Source: Epiperipatus broadwayi (lineage: Eukaryota; Onychophora; Udeonychophora; Euonychophora; Peripatidae). From it: 64,000 bases of DNA. The translations under genes and the position numbers were made by a program. Below are positions 10,755-26,208 of this stretch, one piece after another. The stretch is from contig JAQFVV010006474.1 in assembly GCA_028023455.1 (NCBI GenBank), positions 1,011,501 through 1,075,500 of the forward strand, given 5' to 3'. The notes beneath the pieces were generated by a model that did not search any database, was not told the origin of the DNA, and was given only the letters and a program-made list of their open reading frames with translations. The first letter of the stretch is position 1. Each line of letters begins with the position of its first letter.

Positions 10755-13700
10755 TTTAAAAAAGAATTATTAACAGTGAATTTAAAAACCTGCTAATTCT
10801 TCTTATATCTTATTATTCATAAATTAAGCTAAGAATGTTTTTCCAATTTCCCTTTCCCACCATCTTCTTCTCGGTATCTTTTCTCTTTAGATAAGCATTA
10901 TTCCTTACCTTTCCATTGTTACTTGGAGCAAGTTAAATGGTTTGTAATTCCAGTTTAATTCAACTGCCCTTTCATTAATGACCTTTTAGTTTCCACCGCC
11001 TGAATAGTCACTTTTTGAATAATAATAATTATATGTCAAAGGGGGGACAAAAGGGTTATAGAGATGCTTGAGGGATATGGCTAAAAAAAAAAAAAAAGGT
11101 TGCAAACCACTGGCCTAAATAATAATAATAAAAAAAGGTGCTTTTGAACATTATTAGCAGTGGTTTAACAGTTCTTATTACTATGGACACATCTTACTGT
11201 AGTAAATTATATCTCTCTCAAAAGATAATTTTATAAAAATAAACAGCTTTAAATAATCTGATGTAAGGCAAAGGCATCTCTTCAGCTATTAAAAAAAAAA
11301 AAAAGGCAGAGAAAAAAGATAATACTCATTAGATTTTATGATGAATTTATTTTTAGATTACGGGGAAGGGGGTTGGCTAAAGTCTACCTGAAAAAATACT
11401 GAGCTTATTTGAAAGATGAAAAAATTGCAATGTTTTGACCACATCCAAACTCTTCAGTCCTTAATTACTGCTTGGGATCTTTCACACATATACTCATATA
11501 TATATACAGCTGCGAGATACTGCTAAAGCAAATTTTATCAAAAGAATACAAGAAATATTGAAGTCCAATAGTGAAAAATATAGTTTCGTAATCATATTAT
11601 TTAAATTTAAATAGATAATTTTAGAAATATAAAAATTAAAATTAAAATCAAAGATGACCAATAAGTCTAACTAAACTTTTCAAAGCTGTCTATACAATAC
11701 TACTATACAAATATGTGCTTGCATACAAATTTGAAAAAAAGATTTTTTTATTTTTCAAAAGAATAAATGTGAAACATTAAAATGTTAAATGTAATATTTT
11801 AAAATTGGTGCAAATGTTCTGTCAATCAAATATGTTTCAAAATTTGACAGTTCTAAACTCTTACATCAAACACAAGTAACCTGTCAATGAAAACAGTTTC
11901 TATTCTCTAGGTTCGACTTACAACTTAATATTATTCCGTTTTTTTTTTTGTTCCACTTCATTTCCTGTCAAATGAATGATTTAAAGTTCTAATCTATATT
12001 TCATTCTTACTATCTGTTTTATGGCATTTTTTCTTTCACTTTTCATGAAAAAGACACAAATTGAATCTTAAAATTTCTTAAAAAATTTTTTAATGCTACT
12101 TAAAAAAAAGATAAAGTAAAATCTTAATACATTCATATATATAAATGTGCAGTGATTGAACTGAAAATCGGGAATACATCTCCATTAGCGCTTCACTAAG
12201 AAAACATTTTTTGTTCTTTAAAAATAGAACTATAAGAAAATATGTTAAGTAGTATCTAATACAAAGATTAATAAAGCGATGAAAGACAGGGATAATTGCC
12301 TCAAGTATGAAATTGAAATTAAAACCAAAATGCTGCAGGAAAAAAAAAATGCTATTAACTGAAAGGAGAGCCCCAGGTACTCTTTGAGACTTTAAAAGAG
12401 AAAATTTCTAATATCTCCATACATTTTTGACTTTGAAGCTGTTGTTACTATACAGTTACACAAGTAGTAAATGAACTTGAATTAACTGCTCAACAAAACC
12501 TGGTGAATTTATTGGCTTTTTACTGCTGAGTTTAAGATAAGCAAAAATACAGACTTTCTTCTCAGTTGCATGATGGTTCTTAACTGAAATATCAGTTGAG
12601 TTTTCTTGAAGGCAGAATGAATGTGTGTGTGATAGAAATTTCTTTTTTTAAATAAATACCTACAATCATGACAGACAAAAGTAAATTATGGCTTTATTCC
12701 CAATTGGCTGTAAAGTTACTAACCAAGGCGACAAAGGTAGAGGATAATAAGAATTTCCTGATTTTAAACCCAGACTACTATATGTTGAAGAATTCTTATA
12801 TCCAGTACTATAATGGCAGATAAACTTTCAAGTGAAGTAAAATGGCATGAATTAGAACAATTTATTGAACTCTGTAAAGTTAGGAGAAATGGTGAAGATA
12901 TAATTGATTTAAAAAATGGACATTATATTAGTATGAAGGCATACTACTGAAAGTGCCCAAGAATAGATTTTGATCTTTTAAGTGGATTTAATATACTTTA
13001 TTTCAGAGTGTAAAATATTAAACACACACAACTATTAAATATAATGTTCCTTATGGCTAATAAGCACATACATAATTATATTTTATAAGGCATGCATTGT
13101 CGCAATTCACAACTCAGAATATGTCTATTATATAACATATCTTGGTGAATTAATACAAGGTGCTTAAATGATCTCATTAATATTACTGCAAGATATGACG
13201 TAATTGGTAATGTATACAATAAAAAAATTGTCTAAAATCCTAGCTTTCAAAAGACTTCTAAATCTATTTTTATTACTTCGTTTTAATTATATACTCATGT
13301 TTATTTTAATTTTGTTATAATCTATCATATAAAGGTTAACATAAAAAAAAAAAAAAAACAATAAAAGAAGGAAGGCAAAATTGTTTAGCCACATAAAAAA
13401 AAAATTTCTTCTCTTTTTGTTTTCAATTTACTAATTTAATCAATTAATACCTTAGACAGTTAAATTTTTAATATTATAAAAAATGTATTTAAGTGCTCTG
13501 TAACTTATCGTTTAGCTAATATGTAAAAACTCATATAATAATAAAAATGTGAATTGTGAATTATAATAATAACATAAAATTCAGAGGGTCAGTTTATAGA
13601 ACCCATCCCTACCACATTAGCTCTTTCATCTTGATAGAAATAAGATTAAATATTATTCTCATTTGTTGGTGGAGATATTGAGTGTTATTATGGCTAGGGG

Positions 13701-14408
13701 AGGGAATAAAAGTTTCTCTTGAAATCAAATATGTGAGCCTTCGTAATTTAAAATTTGGATATTATGTAATATCTTAGATGAATAATGAACTAATAGAGGG
13801 TGTTTTAAATGCATCAATTAATAATATAACATTATATAAGATTTTAATACTTAAGTTCAAATGTACACAACAATGAAAGCATTTTGAAACAAAATTATAC
13901 TAAAAATAAATGAATACTTTACAGTTTTGTAACTGGTATTTTATTTTAAAAAATTCCTATGAACAATTTCTAATAGCTCTTCATATCAAAATGTTGAGAC
14001 TAATTACAAGAACATAAATTTCCAATTGTTGTACAACATGTATTAAATAAGAGCTGAAGAGCAGATCAGTAATTCTGAGTGTGTGTCATCCTATTACTTT
14101 AAGGCTTTTGTTTCTTTGATGAATACCTCAATGATATTTAGCTCTGATTGCAAGAAACTTATTTTATTGTCAAAATTAGATCATGGTCTGATTAGCCATT
14201 AGATTATTAAGTAAAAAATCTTATATTTTCTTAAAAAATCCAAGGTATTTTGAAATAAATTGTCAAGCCCAGAATCACTTTATAAGGATTATAAGTGTAA
14301 AATTATTTCATGAGATCTGCTACTACAGAAGTAAGGTTCATTCGTATAATGCTGTGGTTGCAGTAAATTGTCTAACATGATTGCCATATATATAATCTGT
14401 ATTCCATT
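10755..14408. other. No gene or clear repeat seen
   Basis: AT-rich sequence with several poly-A runs (for example near 11080, 11290 and 13345) but no retroelement motif, RNA gene or convincing reading frame. Confidence 0.5.
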
Positions 14409-14410
14409 TC

Positions 14411-14508
14411 TTTTTTTTTTAATATGTCAAAGCATTGACAGGGAAGCAAACCTGGGCCACCTGCTTGAAAGGCAGCTATCATAATAGCTAGGCCACCAAT
14501 GTTTGATT
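14411..14508 (-). repeat. tRNA-derived SINE, diverged copy
   Basis: On the minus strand a tRNA-like head contains an A-box-like TGGCCTAGCTA and a B-box-like GGTTTGCTTCC, followed by TCAATGCTTTGACATATT and poly-A (poly-T at 14411-14420). It is the same family as 15039-15144, 18041-18150 and 34531-34638. Confidence 0.7.
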
Positions 14509-15038
14509 GTATTTCATTTCTTATATCATAAATTTACCAAATTCTATACATTGAATGTTTATAATTTAATATAAAACATTCTATACTTTAATTCTAGCTA
14601 TTGTTTTAGATGACAAATGAAATTAGGGGGAGAGGTCAAATGATATTTTTATTTTATATTGTATTTTAATACATTTTTGATATTTATATATTTTTTTTCT
14701 TTTAAAATTATAGTTATTTTGTAAGTATATATACATTTTAGTTTCTGAAATATTATAGAAATGCAAGTAACATTTTATAGTCCTAAGATTAAAACACTTT
14801 TTTCATCTTTTATTTCTAGAAAGATTTTGAATAAAAAATATGCTAAAATATATTTTCCCATCACCTTCCTTATTAAATAAAAGCTATTTATTTATAAAAA
14901 ATAAATTTGTCAATCCTAATTTTTAATGTAATACAAAACTTCGTTACTAGAAGGGTTAATTAGAATTTTTGCTCTCTATGTAATAACAAGTATATATCTG
15001 TTGATTGACTAGTTGAGTTTGTCAACAATCTAAAAACA

Positions 15039-15144
15039 TTTTTTTTCTCATGTGTCATAGCACCAGCCAGGAAGTGAACCTGCCAATCCGGGACAACCGC
15101 CTGTAAAGTAGCTGTCGCTGACCTCTCGACCACCAATATTTGAC
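15039..15144 (-). repeat. tRNA-derived SINE
   Basis: The minus strand carries GGTGGTCGAGAGGTCAGCG (A box), an anticodon-arm-like AGCTACTTTACAGGCGGTTG, a B-box-like GGTTCACTTCC, and the tail GTGCTATGACACATGAG plus poly-A. It is close to the copy at 34531-34638. The reading frame overlapping it at 14960-15157 is a by-product. Confidence 0.8.
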
Positions 15145-15585
15145 ATCTAGAAAACATTTTGTGTCCTTAAAAAGTCACTCTTAAAAAGTCTCTAACACAA
15201 AGTAAGCCTAGATTTAAGTTATAGAAGTGAACAGGACAAAATGTTACCTTAGCCACAAGATCATGATCATTTGTAATTGCTGTTTAGTGGCAAGATTCTC
15301 AGGAGGTCAAATGATGCTTGAACTTTTAAATGACAGACTAAGCACAAAATCTTCATTTCCTTTGATTGGAAATTAATTCAAAACATTTAGCTTTTATGTG
15401 AAGTGCAAAATCATTGCTTGACAAGATGATATTCTTCTACATTTGACAGACCCAAAAAGTAATACAGCTTCATGGATTGTGTCAAAATTTTGGTTCATTA
15501 GTGTTTATCAGTAAATTGTGGAGTTTACATCTTACTGCTTTGACAATAATTTCAGTGTATAAATAAATACATTCACATAGAGACT

Positions 15586-15690
15586 AAACTCTCTATGTAG
15601 TAGTACCATTAGTGTAAGTCAGAGTAGTCAATGAATGCAAGTAGGGTTGTGCATAAAGTCCCTATCTAGTACCTACTCAGCCAATATTTC
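15586..15690. repeat. Decayed copy of the 477-905 MITE family
   Basis: Holds AACTCTCTATG, CAGAGTAGTCAATGAATGC and GTGCATAAAGTCCCTATCTAG, which match the end and inner part of the copies at 477-905 and 52436-52626. The opposite terminus is missing. Confidence 0.55.
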
Positions 15691-15864
15691 AAGATTAGTT
15701 TCAAGCTTGTGGCTTTCATCAGTGGTTTAAAATAAATACATTCTTCAGTTTTTATAATTGTATAGAAAGACAAGACAATAATAAATTACAATCAAATATG
15801 CATTAACTAGTATTAACTGAAACACACAGGCTTATTATATACCTATGTCTATATATGTAATATA

Positions 15865-16505
15865 TAAGGTATATGAGCACAGACTTTCATATGACCGACC
15901 ACTCTCCAGACTATCTCATAACACTGATACTCTTGAACACATATATGTTGAAAAGATAAATAATCACCAATATATGTATTTCATGCTAAACCAGAAATCA
16001 TCAGTTGGTCCAGATTATCCTATATATTACATATATAGACACAGGTATATAATAAGCCTGTGTGTTTCAATTATTATATAAGTAGAGATGTCTGCCCATC
16101 CCTTGTATATGTATTAAATGAATTATGTCCTGTACATGAGGGGTCAGATTGACCTTAGGTCAACATGGGTGTGACAAGAATCTTGGCCTCAGAGTGGCCT
16201 TTGAGCGTTCCATCATCAGATTTTCAATTGGATGGACTGTTAAAGAGTTGGAGTGTGGAGTAGATTGAAGCCTGTCCATTAAAGTATGAAGTTTAGCTAT
16301 CTTATTATATATCTGAGCACTTATAGCAAATATGTGTAGAGATGGTAATCTGGACCAACTGATGATTGCTGGTCTAGCATGAAATACATATATTGGTGAT
16401 TATTTATCTTTTCAACATATATGTGTTCAAGTGTATCAGTGTTATGAAATAGTCTGGAGAGTGGTCGGTCATGTGAAAGTCTGTGCATTCATATACCCTA
16501 TATAT
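15865..16505. repeat. Inverted pair of interspersed repeats (family B)
   Basis: The left arm (about 15865-16020) and right arm (about 16342-16505) are near-exact reverse complements. They contain GACCGACCACTCTCCAGACT, AAGATAAATAATCACCAAT and ATCAGTTGGTCCAGATTA. Between them (16195-16300) lies the other end of the family (GGAGTGTGGAGTAGATTGAAG). Copies of family B also occur at 21030-21640, 30730-31430 and 61490-61830. Non-coding; the 78-codon frame here is not a gene. Confidence 0.75.
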
Positions 16506-18040
16506 TAACTAGTAATGTAGTTATTCCAAAATCTCTTTCATTCTTATTGTGTTGCAAATATTAAATATTTAGAAAACTTTAGTCCTACCAATCATAACTA
16601 TTTAGTTAGTAATTTGAAAGGAAGTTTAGAACTACATGTAAAGAAGACATCTTAGCAGTCAAAATTATTAAAAACTAAATAAAGCATTGAAATAGCAATC
16701 ATAAATATAAGACTTTTTATAGCGTTTCTTTTTAAATAAACTTTCAGTCTTCATTATTATATTTTATAATCTTATTTCCATTTAGTTTTTTTATATTTTT
16801 TTCAATTTTACTATTTTTTTTTAAATATTTTTTTCATATATATCAAGACAGAAAAAATGATATCAAGAAATTGATTAGTACTGAAGTGAAAAACTGTAAA
16901 ACCCTCAAAGATTTAAAATCAGACTATGATATTGTTAAATTGGTATTCTATATTATCTTTTTCAGAGATAGTAATCATTTTCTCAGGTCAGTTTTAAATA
17001 TAAGACTGCTGACTCTAAATTATTAAAAATTGACTGGGTTAGATCTTTCTAGTTTGAAATAAGTTGACTTGGCCAAAACATTACTTGTAAAGGCAATTAG
17101 TTGAATAGTACAAAATGGTGGGAAATGATTTTTAGATGCATATATCATAGATATTGATGTTATAGCACTATGTCATCTAGTGAGCGATCGATTGCAAAAT
17201 TTTAAAATAGTGACTCTAAAATATTAAAGATAATTTTAAGTGTAAATGTGATATATATATATATCAGCAACATATTTGTTTTTTGACTTTCATTTTGCAT
17301 TTTAGCATAAACAAAATTTAAATCCGAAAAAGTTGAAGGTTTAAAATAAAAGCAAAAATCAATATAATTTGCAGCAAAATAATCTTAATTCAACCTCATA
17401 TAACATTGCTTAAAGCAAAAATCTGGTTTTGACATTTTGTCTATTTTAAAAATTGATACCAATAAATACACTAATCAATCACTTGAAAAGATAAATGATG
17501 TTGTAGAAAGTATTGTATTAGCAATCAATTAGCACTGTCTAACAATTCGTAACATTATAATAAATAATAAATATTTTAAATATAAATAAAAGTTGATTAG
17601 TGATAACTTAACTCTTTTTTTCTATTTTAATACATAATACACATTTAAACATTATAATCTTATATATATAATGTCGCTAGAAAATGGATGTTTACCATAT
17701 ATATTTAAATATATAAAAGCAAATAAAGCTTATGTGGTTATTCTGTTTGCTTTGCAAGCACTCACATAAATATATTAACACTTTGGGTGCTTTAGAACAG
17801 TATTAAAGTGTACCTCTAGCGCTCAAGGTCCATGCATTACAGCCATAGCTCAGACTTGATGCAAAATTTCACAAAAATTTGCAAGTAGCAAAGTATCAGT
17901 TTATTATTCCAACAATATTTCACATTAGTAGCTGCTTGTTTAGTGGTAATTCACCTAATGAGTTGCTTTTAAATTGTGTGTGCATGCATGCATTTAATTT
18001 TAGCAACTCATACTCAGCACTATTGTTTATAGAGTGTCAC
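16506..18040. other. No gene or clear repeat seen
   Basis: AT-rich sequence with short TA runs only. Confidence 0.5.
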
Positions 18041-18150
18041 TTTTTTTTCATATGTTATAGCATCGGCGAGGAGGCGGACCCACAACCGTCTGCAACCAGC
18101 TACTTGCTTGCAAGGCAGCTGTGATGACCTCTTGGCTAACAATGCTTGAC
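18041..18150 (-). repeat. tRNA-derived SINE, diverged copy
   Basis: On the minus strand: GTCAAGCATTG, an A-box-like TAGCCAAGAGGTCATC, AGCTGCCTTGCAAGCAAGTAG, a B-box-like GGGTCCGCCTCC, then GATGCTATAACATATGA and poly-A. Same family as 34531-34638. The overlapping 81-codon plus-strand frame is not a gene. Confidence 0.75.
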
Positions 18151-20985
18151 TAGAGTTCATAAGTATTTCTAGCAATTTTTCAAATTTACAAAATTATTAT
18201 ATATAATACGTTTTTGTAGGTGACATTTATGTCGAGTGCTTGTGATAAAATAGTTGTAAATGTGTCACTTTAATATCTTTTTAAAATTTAGTTATTTCAT
18301 CATAAACTTCTACTTTCCCATCATTTCTTGACCAAAAATAATGACATCTACAAAATATGTAATTCAAATTGTAACAATTTACGTACGATTTTTTAAATTT
18401 CTTTAAAATTAACAATATTCAATATATACCAACATTGAACAAATTCTCTAGAAACTCATTTTAGTTTTTTGACTAATTCTTTAATACAAAAAGAGGTAGA
18501 GGAAAAGTCATTTTTCATTCAATAAGGTCTCAATAGCTATGGGAAAATTATTCAACTCATGAGTAATAAGGTCCACTTATCGAATAAAGTTTTGAATAAT
18601 ATTTGGCTATCGAATATGGTTCCAGTTTCATACATCAATCAATTGTGAATCAATTTTTATATTATTACTTTATATCTGACTGCAAATACACTATTACTAT
18701 AATTTAAATTTAACTTTATAGCTACATGATTAAGATTACTTATAATGCATAATGTTAACTTTATGTGTGTTCTTAAGTAAGATGTTTAAAAATGTCAATG
18801 ATATTTTTTTAAATCAATAAAATAATGATTGTTTCAACTTTAGTTGCAGTTCCAACACAGACTTTATATTCATATATATGAATAAATAGATAGTTGAAAT
18901 TAAATGTTTATTTAGTGTTAATATATATTAAAACCATTATGATACTGTTTTAAATATTAGTAAAATCAACATTATAGTCTTATCCAAATGCATTTAATAG
19001 TTTATTGTGCTGGTTAAAGGATGTTTTAAAATTCTGTTTTACTATTATTGCTATGCTTAATATTGAATTTCACTATTTTTTTCTGCTTCTCTTTTAATTT
19101 GATTTAATTTGTATAATCTATTCATTTTTTAAGGCAATTTCAAATGTAAAACTTTGTATTCAATCGGCATCCTTAAAATGGGATATAATTCCCAATATTC
19201 AGTTTTCAAGGTGACATTACCTGAATGCACTCATTTGCTGATAAAAGTCAAATATGAGTCAATTGGACCAAGCTTTGCATTTAAGGAGTCCTGAATTTGT
19301 CAAAGTTTCAAAAAATATGTATAAAATGATAGAGTTACAAAATATTAGAAGAATCAGAAAGATCTATATTATATTTTTTTTTACATTAAATTCCATCATA
19401 ATATTTTGGATACAAGTTTATATTATCAGTTATCATTACCTTATGTGGCAAGCATTGATTAATTGCAACATAATCTCACAGTGGTAATTGCAAGTTATCT
19501 TGTGTTGTTGCACAAAATCAGAAATTAAAAATACACACTGGTACTAAGACAACAGGACAATTATCCAATCAGGCCTTAACCTATTTGAATCCTAATCTGA
19601 TTGTGCATATAAATATATATTAAAGATTATTAATAACCATTTTATTAGCCTACAGATTATTATTTAATATTCTAACACAGATATATACTTTAAAGTTAAG
19701 TAATATGTTATTATTCACTATGCATATTATTATTTTAATTCTCCCTCATTTTTAACTTATAAATAATGTTGTAGACATACTAAAAAGAAACAATTTTTGC
19801 CCCCTCATAAAAATAAAACAGTTAAATATAGACATATGAAAAAAAAGCAAATGACCCCCAAGGTATATTTGTCGGAAAAAGCAGCCTTTATCAACTGGTG
19901 CAGACTGTTGCTCATTTTTATCTTCATCATTGAAAATTAAATTGTAATAATTTTGTGGTAATTTTCTAAGAATATATACCAAACTGTTATGATAAAGACA
20001 TATTGTGATAAAAGGTTAGAGTCATTTGATGAAGTTTAATTCTGCCAAAAATGTATTTTGGGAATTATTTGCCTTTTTTTACGTCTTTACCCATATGTTT
20101 TAATAAAGTATGGAAAATTGAAAGGTTTTTTCTAAAACTTTAGTATTATGTGACTTTGATGCTATTATATAATTTCTAAATCCAGAAATTTTATATTAGA
20201 TGTTTTATATTTTTTGGTACATTGCTTCTATTAAATTTGTATAAAAAATATACTTCTCATTATTCTCTGAGCTATAACTATTCTTAGATGAGGTAAATTG
20301 CCTTTCTAGCACTGGGATGCTATAAATATGATATGAAGAGGGTACCAAAAATGCTAAGCTCAATAATATAACATAAATTCTAAGCCTTTCTTATCGTAGC
20401 ATCTTCTGAATATACACATTAGGCAGTGATTTATTAAAAGACAGTTTCAACTGTCTACTAGTTTTCTTCAGAAATTTGAAAAAAACTTTCACTTTTTTTA
20501 ATTTCTGAAAATTTCCAGTCAATTTGAAACTATCTATTAATAAAGAAGTGTGAAAACTATTTAGAATCCTCTGAGGTCAGCAATGAACAAAAGCATCATC
20601 CATACAATGTTAACGTACATATTCAAAATGTGCTTAAAAATGTAAATATTTAAAATGTTTTCTTTTTGAACAGGTGTTAACTTATGAATGGTCATTCTAC
20701 ATCCATATATATGTGAGTGTCTTTTTATAAGTATCTCACTGCAAGTCTATGACCCACTAAAAGACCCCCATAGAAGAAGAATGAAGGAAAAGACAATATT
20801 CAGTAAATTTAACAATTGTTGAGCGATTTCAATCTTGTTTTACTCTCTAGATAAAAATAGCTAGTTATTCTGATGTTAGATGTTAATCTGGATGATTACA
20901 GAACAATTTTCTGAGATTTTTAAGAACATGAAAACAATTTCATTCAGCATCAATTCAAATCTTAATTATATGCACGGCAAAAAAT
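18151..20985. other. No gene or clear repeat seen
   Basis: AT-rich DNA; short frames at 19254-19487 (+) and 19752-19982 (-) have no motif or compositional support. Confidence 0.5.
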
Positions 20986-21003
20986 ATTCACTATTTCTGC
21001 GCA

Positions 21004-21639
21004 TTATATATATATATATATATATATATTCAAGCTACCCACAGTTATCTACTCCACCTTATACAACTGAGACACATGATCACATACATGTGAAAATGAT
21101 AAATGATCTCTAATATATGTATTTCATATGGAATCGGCATTCATAAGTTAATTTGCATTACTATCTCCCAAACACATAGCAAATCTTTAAACTTTAATAG
21201 ACAAGCTTTGATCTTCTCCACCCTCCAACTCTTCATCTATCCATACCACTGAAAATTCAATGATGGAACACTCAAAGTCCTTGTAGATGTCAATATTACT
21301 ATCACACCCATGCTGGCCTGAAATCACTCTGAACCCTTACACATATCCATTTAAATATACAGAAGAGGGATGGGCAGAATACAGACTGAATATGTAATAT
21401 TTAAATACATATGCAGTGTAAATAGAAATACTTGAACTCAGATATTCAAGGTCTCCACAACTATCCTCTCCTTATTCAACCAACACACATGAGACTACAT
21501 ACATGTGAAAAAGATAATGATCTCTAATATATATATTTTGCACTGAACCACCATTCTTCAGTTGTTACAGAGTACCATATGCCACACCTATATACAATTA
21601 GTGCTCAATTTATCTTAAGATATCTAATCTACAAGAAAC

Positions 21640-21640
<1 letters not shown>
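21004..21640 (+). repeat. Two tandem family-B repeats, the second partial
   Basis: The first copy follows a (TA)n at 21004-21029 and runs to about 21340, with GATCACATACATGTGAAAA, a damaged GTTAATTTGCATTACTATCTCC segment, and CTCCACCCTCCAACTCTTCA. The second (about 21438-21640) repeats the ACATACATGTGAAAAAGATAA block and ends at AGTGCTCAATTTATCTTAAGA. Both are in the same orientation. Confidence 0.65.

Positions 21641-21647
<7 letters not shown>

Positions 21648-21677
<30 letters not shown>
21648..21677. repeat. (TA)n microsatellite
   Basis: Uninterrupted alternating TA. Confidence 0.95.
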
Positions 21678-21680
<3 letters not shown>

Positions 21681-22095
21681 GATATTGCTTTTATTTAGTG
21701 TGCATAAGGGTTAGTTCATGTCTTACACAGTTGCTGTTGGTATGAGCACATGTTAATTTTCAAAACAAAGTAAAAATGTTTTGTAGTCTGAAAAATCAAA
21801 TATCACTGAATAAGCTGTTGCAATCTAGCATACTGTTATAACATCAAAATATAATTTAGAAAAACAGAGTTTAACTAAATTCTTATTGACAGATGTCTAT
21901 AAATCAGTAAAGTATTGATCTAATTGAATTCATTATAAAAGCTGAATTTTATATGAATTTTGATACAAAAATATTGACTTTAATATGAAAAGAAACATGA
22001 AGTTGGGAGAAGAAAATAACATTTTACTGTTTAAAATTCTATAAGTGATAGTATTCAGCAATGCAGAGTCACACTCAAGTTACTTTGATAAAGCA

Positions 22096-23079
<984 letters not shown>

Positions 23080-23490
23080 GCTGTTTGTATTTTCTTCAGC
23101 AGAATTGTTCTTCTGAAATAATTCAATATCGCATCTAGTAATAGTTCTCCAATGTTTCTATTCTCTGCCACATCCTTCCAATGCAAATTATCAATAATTT
23201 ACTTCTTTAGAATGTCTTTGAGAGAATCCTTATAATTTTACTGGGGTCTATCTACTCCATAAAACTATGCTTAAGTTCATTATGAAACACCCTTTCAGGA
23301 AGTTTTACATCATTTATTCATTCTACATATCCAATCCAATGAATGCGAAGATTTTACGAGGATGGTTCAATATGGTATTATGAACTGGTCAATATATTTT
23401 TAAAATTTTATAGAGCATCCTTAAATGAAACTTTTTAATGTTTTTATGTTGCATTTATAGGTTGTCTAAGTTTCACATCCATGCAAAAAA
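23080..23490 (-). pseudogene. Decayed LINE pol, C-terminal end
   Basis: Translating the minus strand in shifting frames gives HGCET near the start, then RIHWIGYVE, NDVKLPERVFHNELKHSF and LHWKDVAENRN. This is the order of conserved segments in the C-terminal part of many animal LINE reverse transcriptase proteins (a YGCETW block, a LRWxGHVxRM block, then a W..LA..R block). Several stops and frame changes show it is long dead. Clade not resolved; an RTE-like or Jockey-superfamily source is possible. Confidence 0.65.
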
Positions 23491-23989
23491 TCAGTAAAAA
23501 AAAACAAATCTATTTGTAGCATAGTTTCAATAGGTTTTTTCCTGTGATAAATTACCAAAAGAAGGATATTGGAGTCCATGTTAAAATTCAACATGTAAAT
23601 TCACCTTCCTACTTATAATACTCCCAATATAATTAAATTGCTTACATTCTCAAGGTAATCTGTACTCAAGCTCAAAATTGCTAAGAATTTTTCTTTCATT
23701 CTTCCTGATAAAACTAAGTATCAGTTATACAAAAGGCTTTAAAATTAGCACTTAAAATGATAAATACATTCTATAAATCAGCTCTGAATCATAAAAAATA
23801 GCACAAGCATCAACATATTGGAAATCTATATCCAACATATTGCTATTTTTGTTTTTGCTTTTAATTGATTTATATTAAAATTTTTACCATCAAATTTATA
23901 TCACTACTTGTAGCAAAATTTTTACTACATTAGTATCATGCAGGGTAGGGACTAGTTTCTTTCTGCTTTTAAAACATTGTGGAGGGGTT

Positions 23990-25460
23990 ATAATCATAAA
24001 TATATGACCAAATACTTGTACAAAACTAAATGATCTTCAAGATGTACATTTCATGCTAAATCAGCACTCATCAGTTGAGTTAGATCATAATCTCTTACAC
24101 ATATTTTTATCAATGTTCAGGATATATGAATAGGGAATTACTACTGTTTAACCCATATGCCAAACTTACTGCCCTCACAACTTTGACACAAACCAAAGTA
24201 TATCAACAATTTTTATTAGTCATTCATTAGACTAGGTATTATCCACATCAAGAATATGTCTGTAGTGTAATTTTCACATCACACTTACAGTAAACTAAGG
24301 AATTTCTATCCACTTTAACACCCCTTGAAGGGATGTAATCCACCCCCAACATGCATATTTTGTGATTAACCAGTATTTATCAGTTGGTCCAGATCATAAT
24401 CTCCTACTCATATGTTTATCATTGTTCAGGATATATAGTCAAGAAATTACTACAGTTTAACTTATAAATGTCAAGCTTTCTGCTTCCACAATTTTGATAC
24501 AAACCACTTGATGGAAGTATATTAATAATTTTTATTAGGAATTCATTAGATTAGAAATTATCCACTTAATGAATAATATTTCTACAGAATAATTTTTATG
24601 ACACCAGTCCCATGGAAGGTAGGGATAGGATTCTAGCCACTTCACCTGAGATTAAGTGTAATGAAAATTACACTACAGAAATATTTATTAAGTGGATAAT
24701 CTCTAATCTAATGAATGACTAATAGAAATTATCAATATACTTCCATCAAGTGATTTGTGCTGATTCTATGAGTGCAATACATTTGACATTTATCTATTAA
24801 ACTATAGTAATTCCATATCTATGCATGAACAATGATAAAGATATGTATAACAGATTGTGATCTGGGTCAACTTATAAGTGCTGTTTCAGCAATGAAATGT
24901 ACATTTTGGAAATTATACACCCCTTTCATATGTCTATGGTCAAATGTTTATGATTACACTCCTTCACAAGGGATCATAGGTAGACATAAAACAGTTCCTA
25001 ACTTGTGCAAAAGTTGTGTAGTGAAAATTGCACCAACAGATATATTATTCATTGTGGATAATCTCTATATTAATGAATGACTATTGAAAATTATTAATAT
25101 ATTTCCATCAAGAAGTTGTGTCAAGTTCTGAGGGCAGTAAGTTTGATATGTCAATTAAACTGTTGTAATCCCATATATGTATTGAATAGTGGCAAATTTA
25201 TAAGTAAAAGATTGTGATCTGGGTCAACTGATGATTTTCTGGCTTAGCACAAAATTTATCTTGGGCTCCAAACATCTTTTTCATATGTTTTTGGTCATAT
25301 GTTAATGATTACATTTTTCCACAAGGTGTTAAAAATGGACAGAAACCAGTCCTTATGTGAGAGAGTGGTATAGTGAAAACTATACTACAGAAATATTATT
25401 CATAAATGGATAATTTCTAATCTAATAACTAATAAAAATTATTAATATTATAACACATCT
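23990..25460. repeat. Palindromic array of four related repeat units
   Basis: Two units run forward (about 23990-24340 and 24340-24610) and two in reverse (about 24650-25100 and 25100-25450), mirrored around about 24625. Shared blocks are TCAGTTGGTCCAGATCATAA (and its complement TGATCTGGGTCAACT), a GTTCAGGATATATA block, TTGATGGAAGTATATTAATA, and AATTCATTAGATTAGAAATTA. The core is related to family B. No coding potential. The 82-codon frame at 24832-25080 lies inside a unit and is not a gene. Confidence 0.8.
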
Positions 25461-25597
25461 TGATCCTTATTTCATTAAAATTTGTAATCTAAATCTAATA
25501 AGGAGAAGCTAAAATTAATCAGATTGTCTAGATAAAAGGTCTTGTATTCTTTATTAGAACAATGTGAACAAGTTTTCTTAGTGAAAGCATTTGTTTT

Positions 25598-26208
<611 letters not shown>

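Noticed and set aside
23990-25460. CRISPR-like or satellite array
   Set aside because: Only four long units, two of them inverted, with no regular short repeat and spacer pattern, in eukaryotic DNA.
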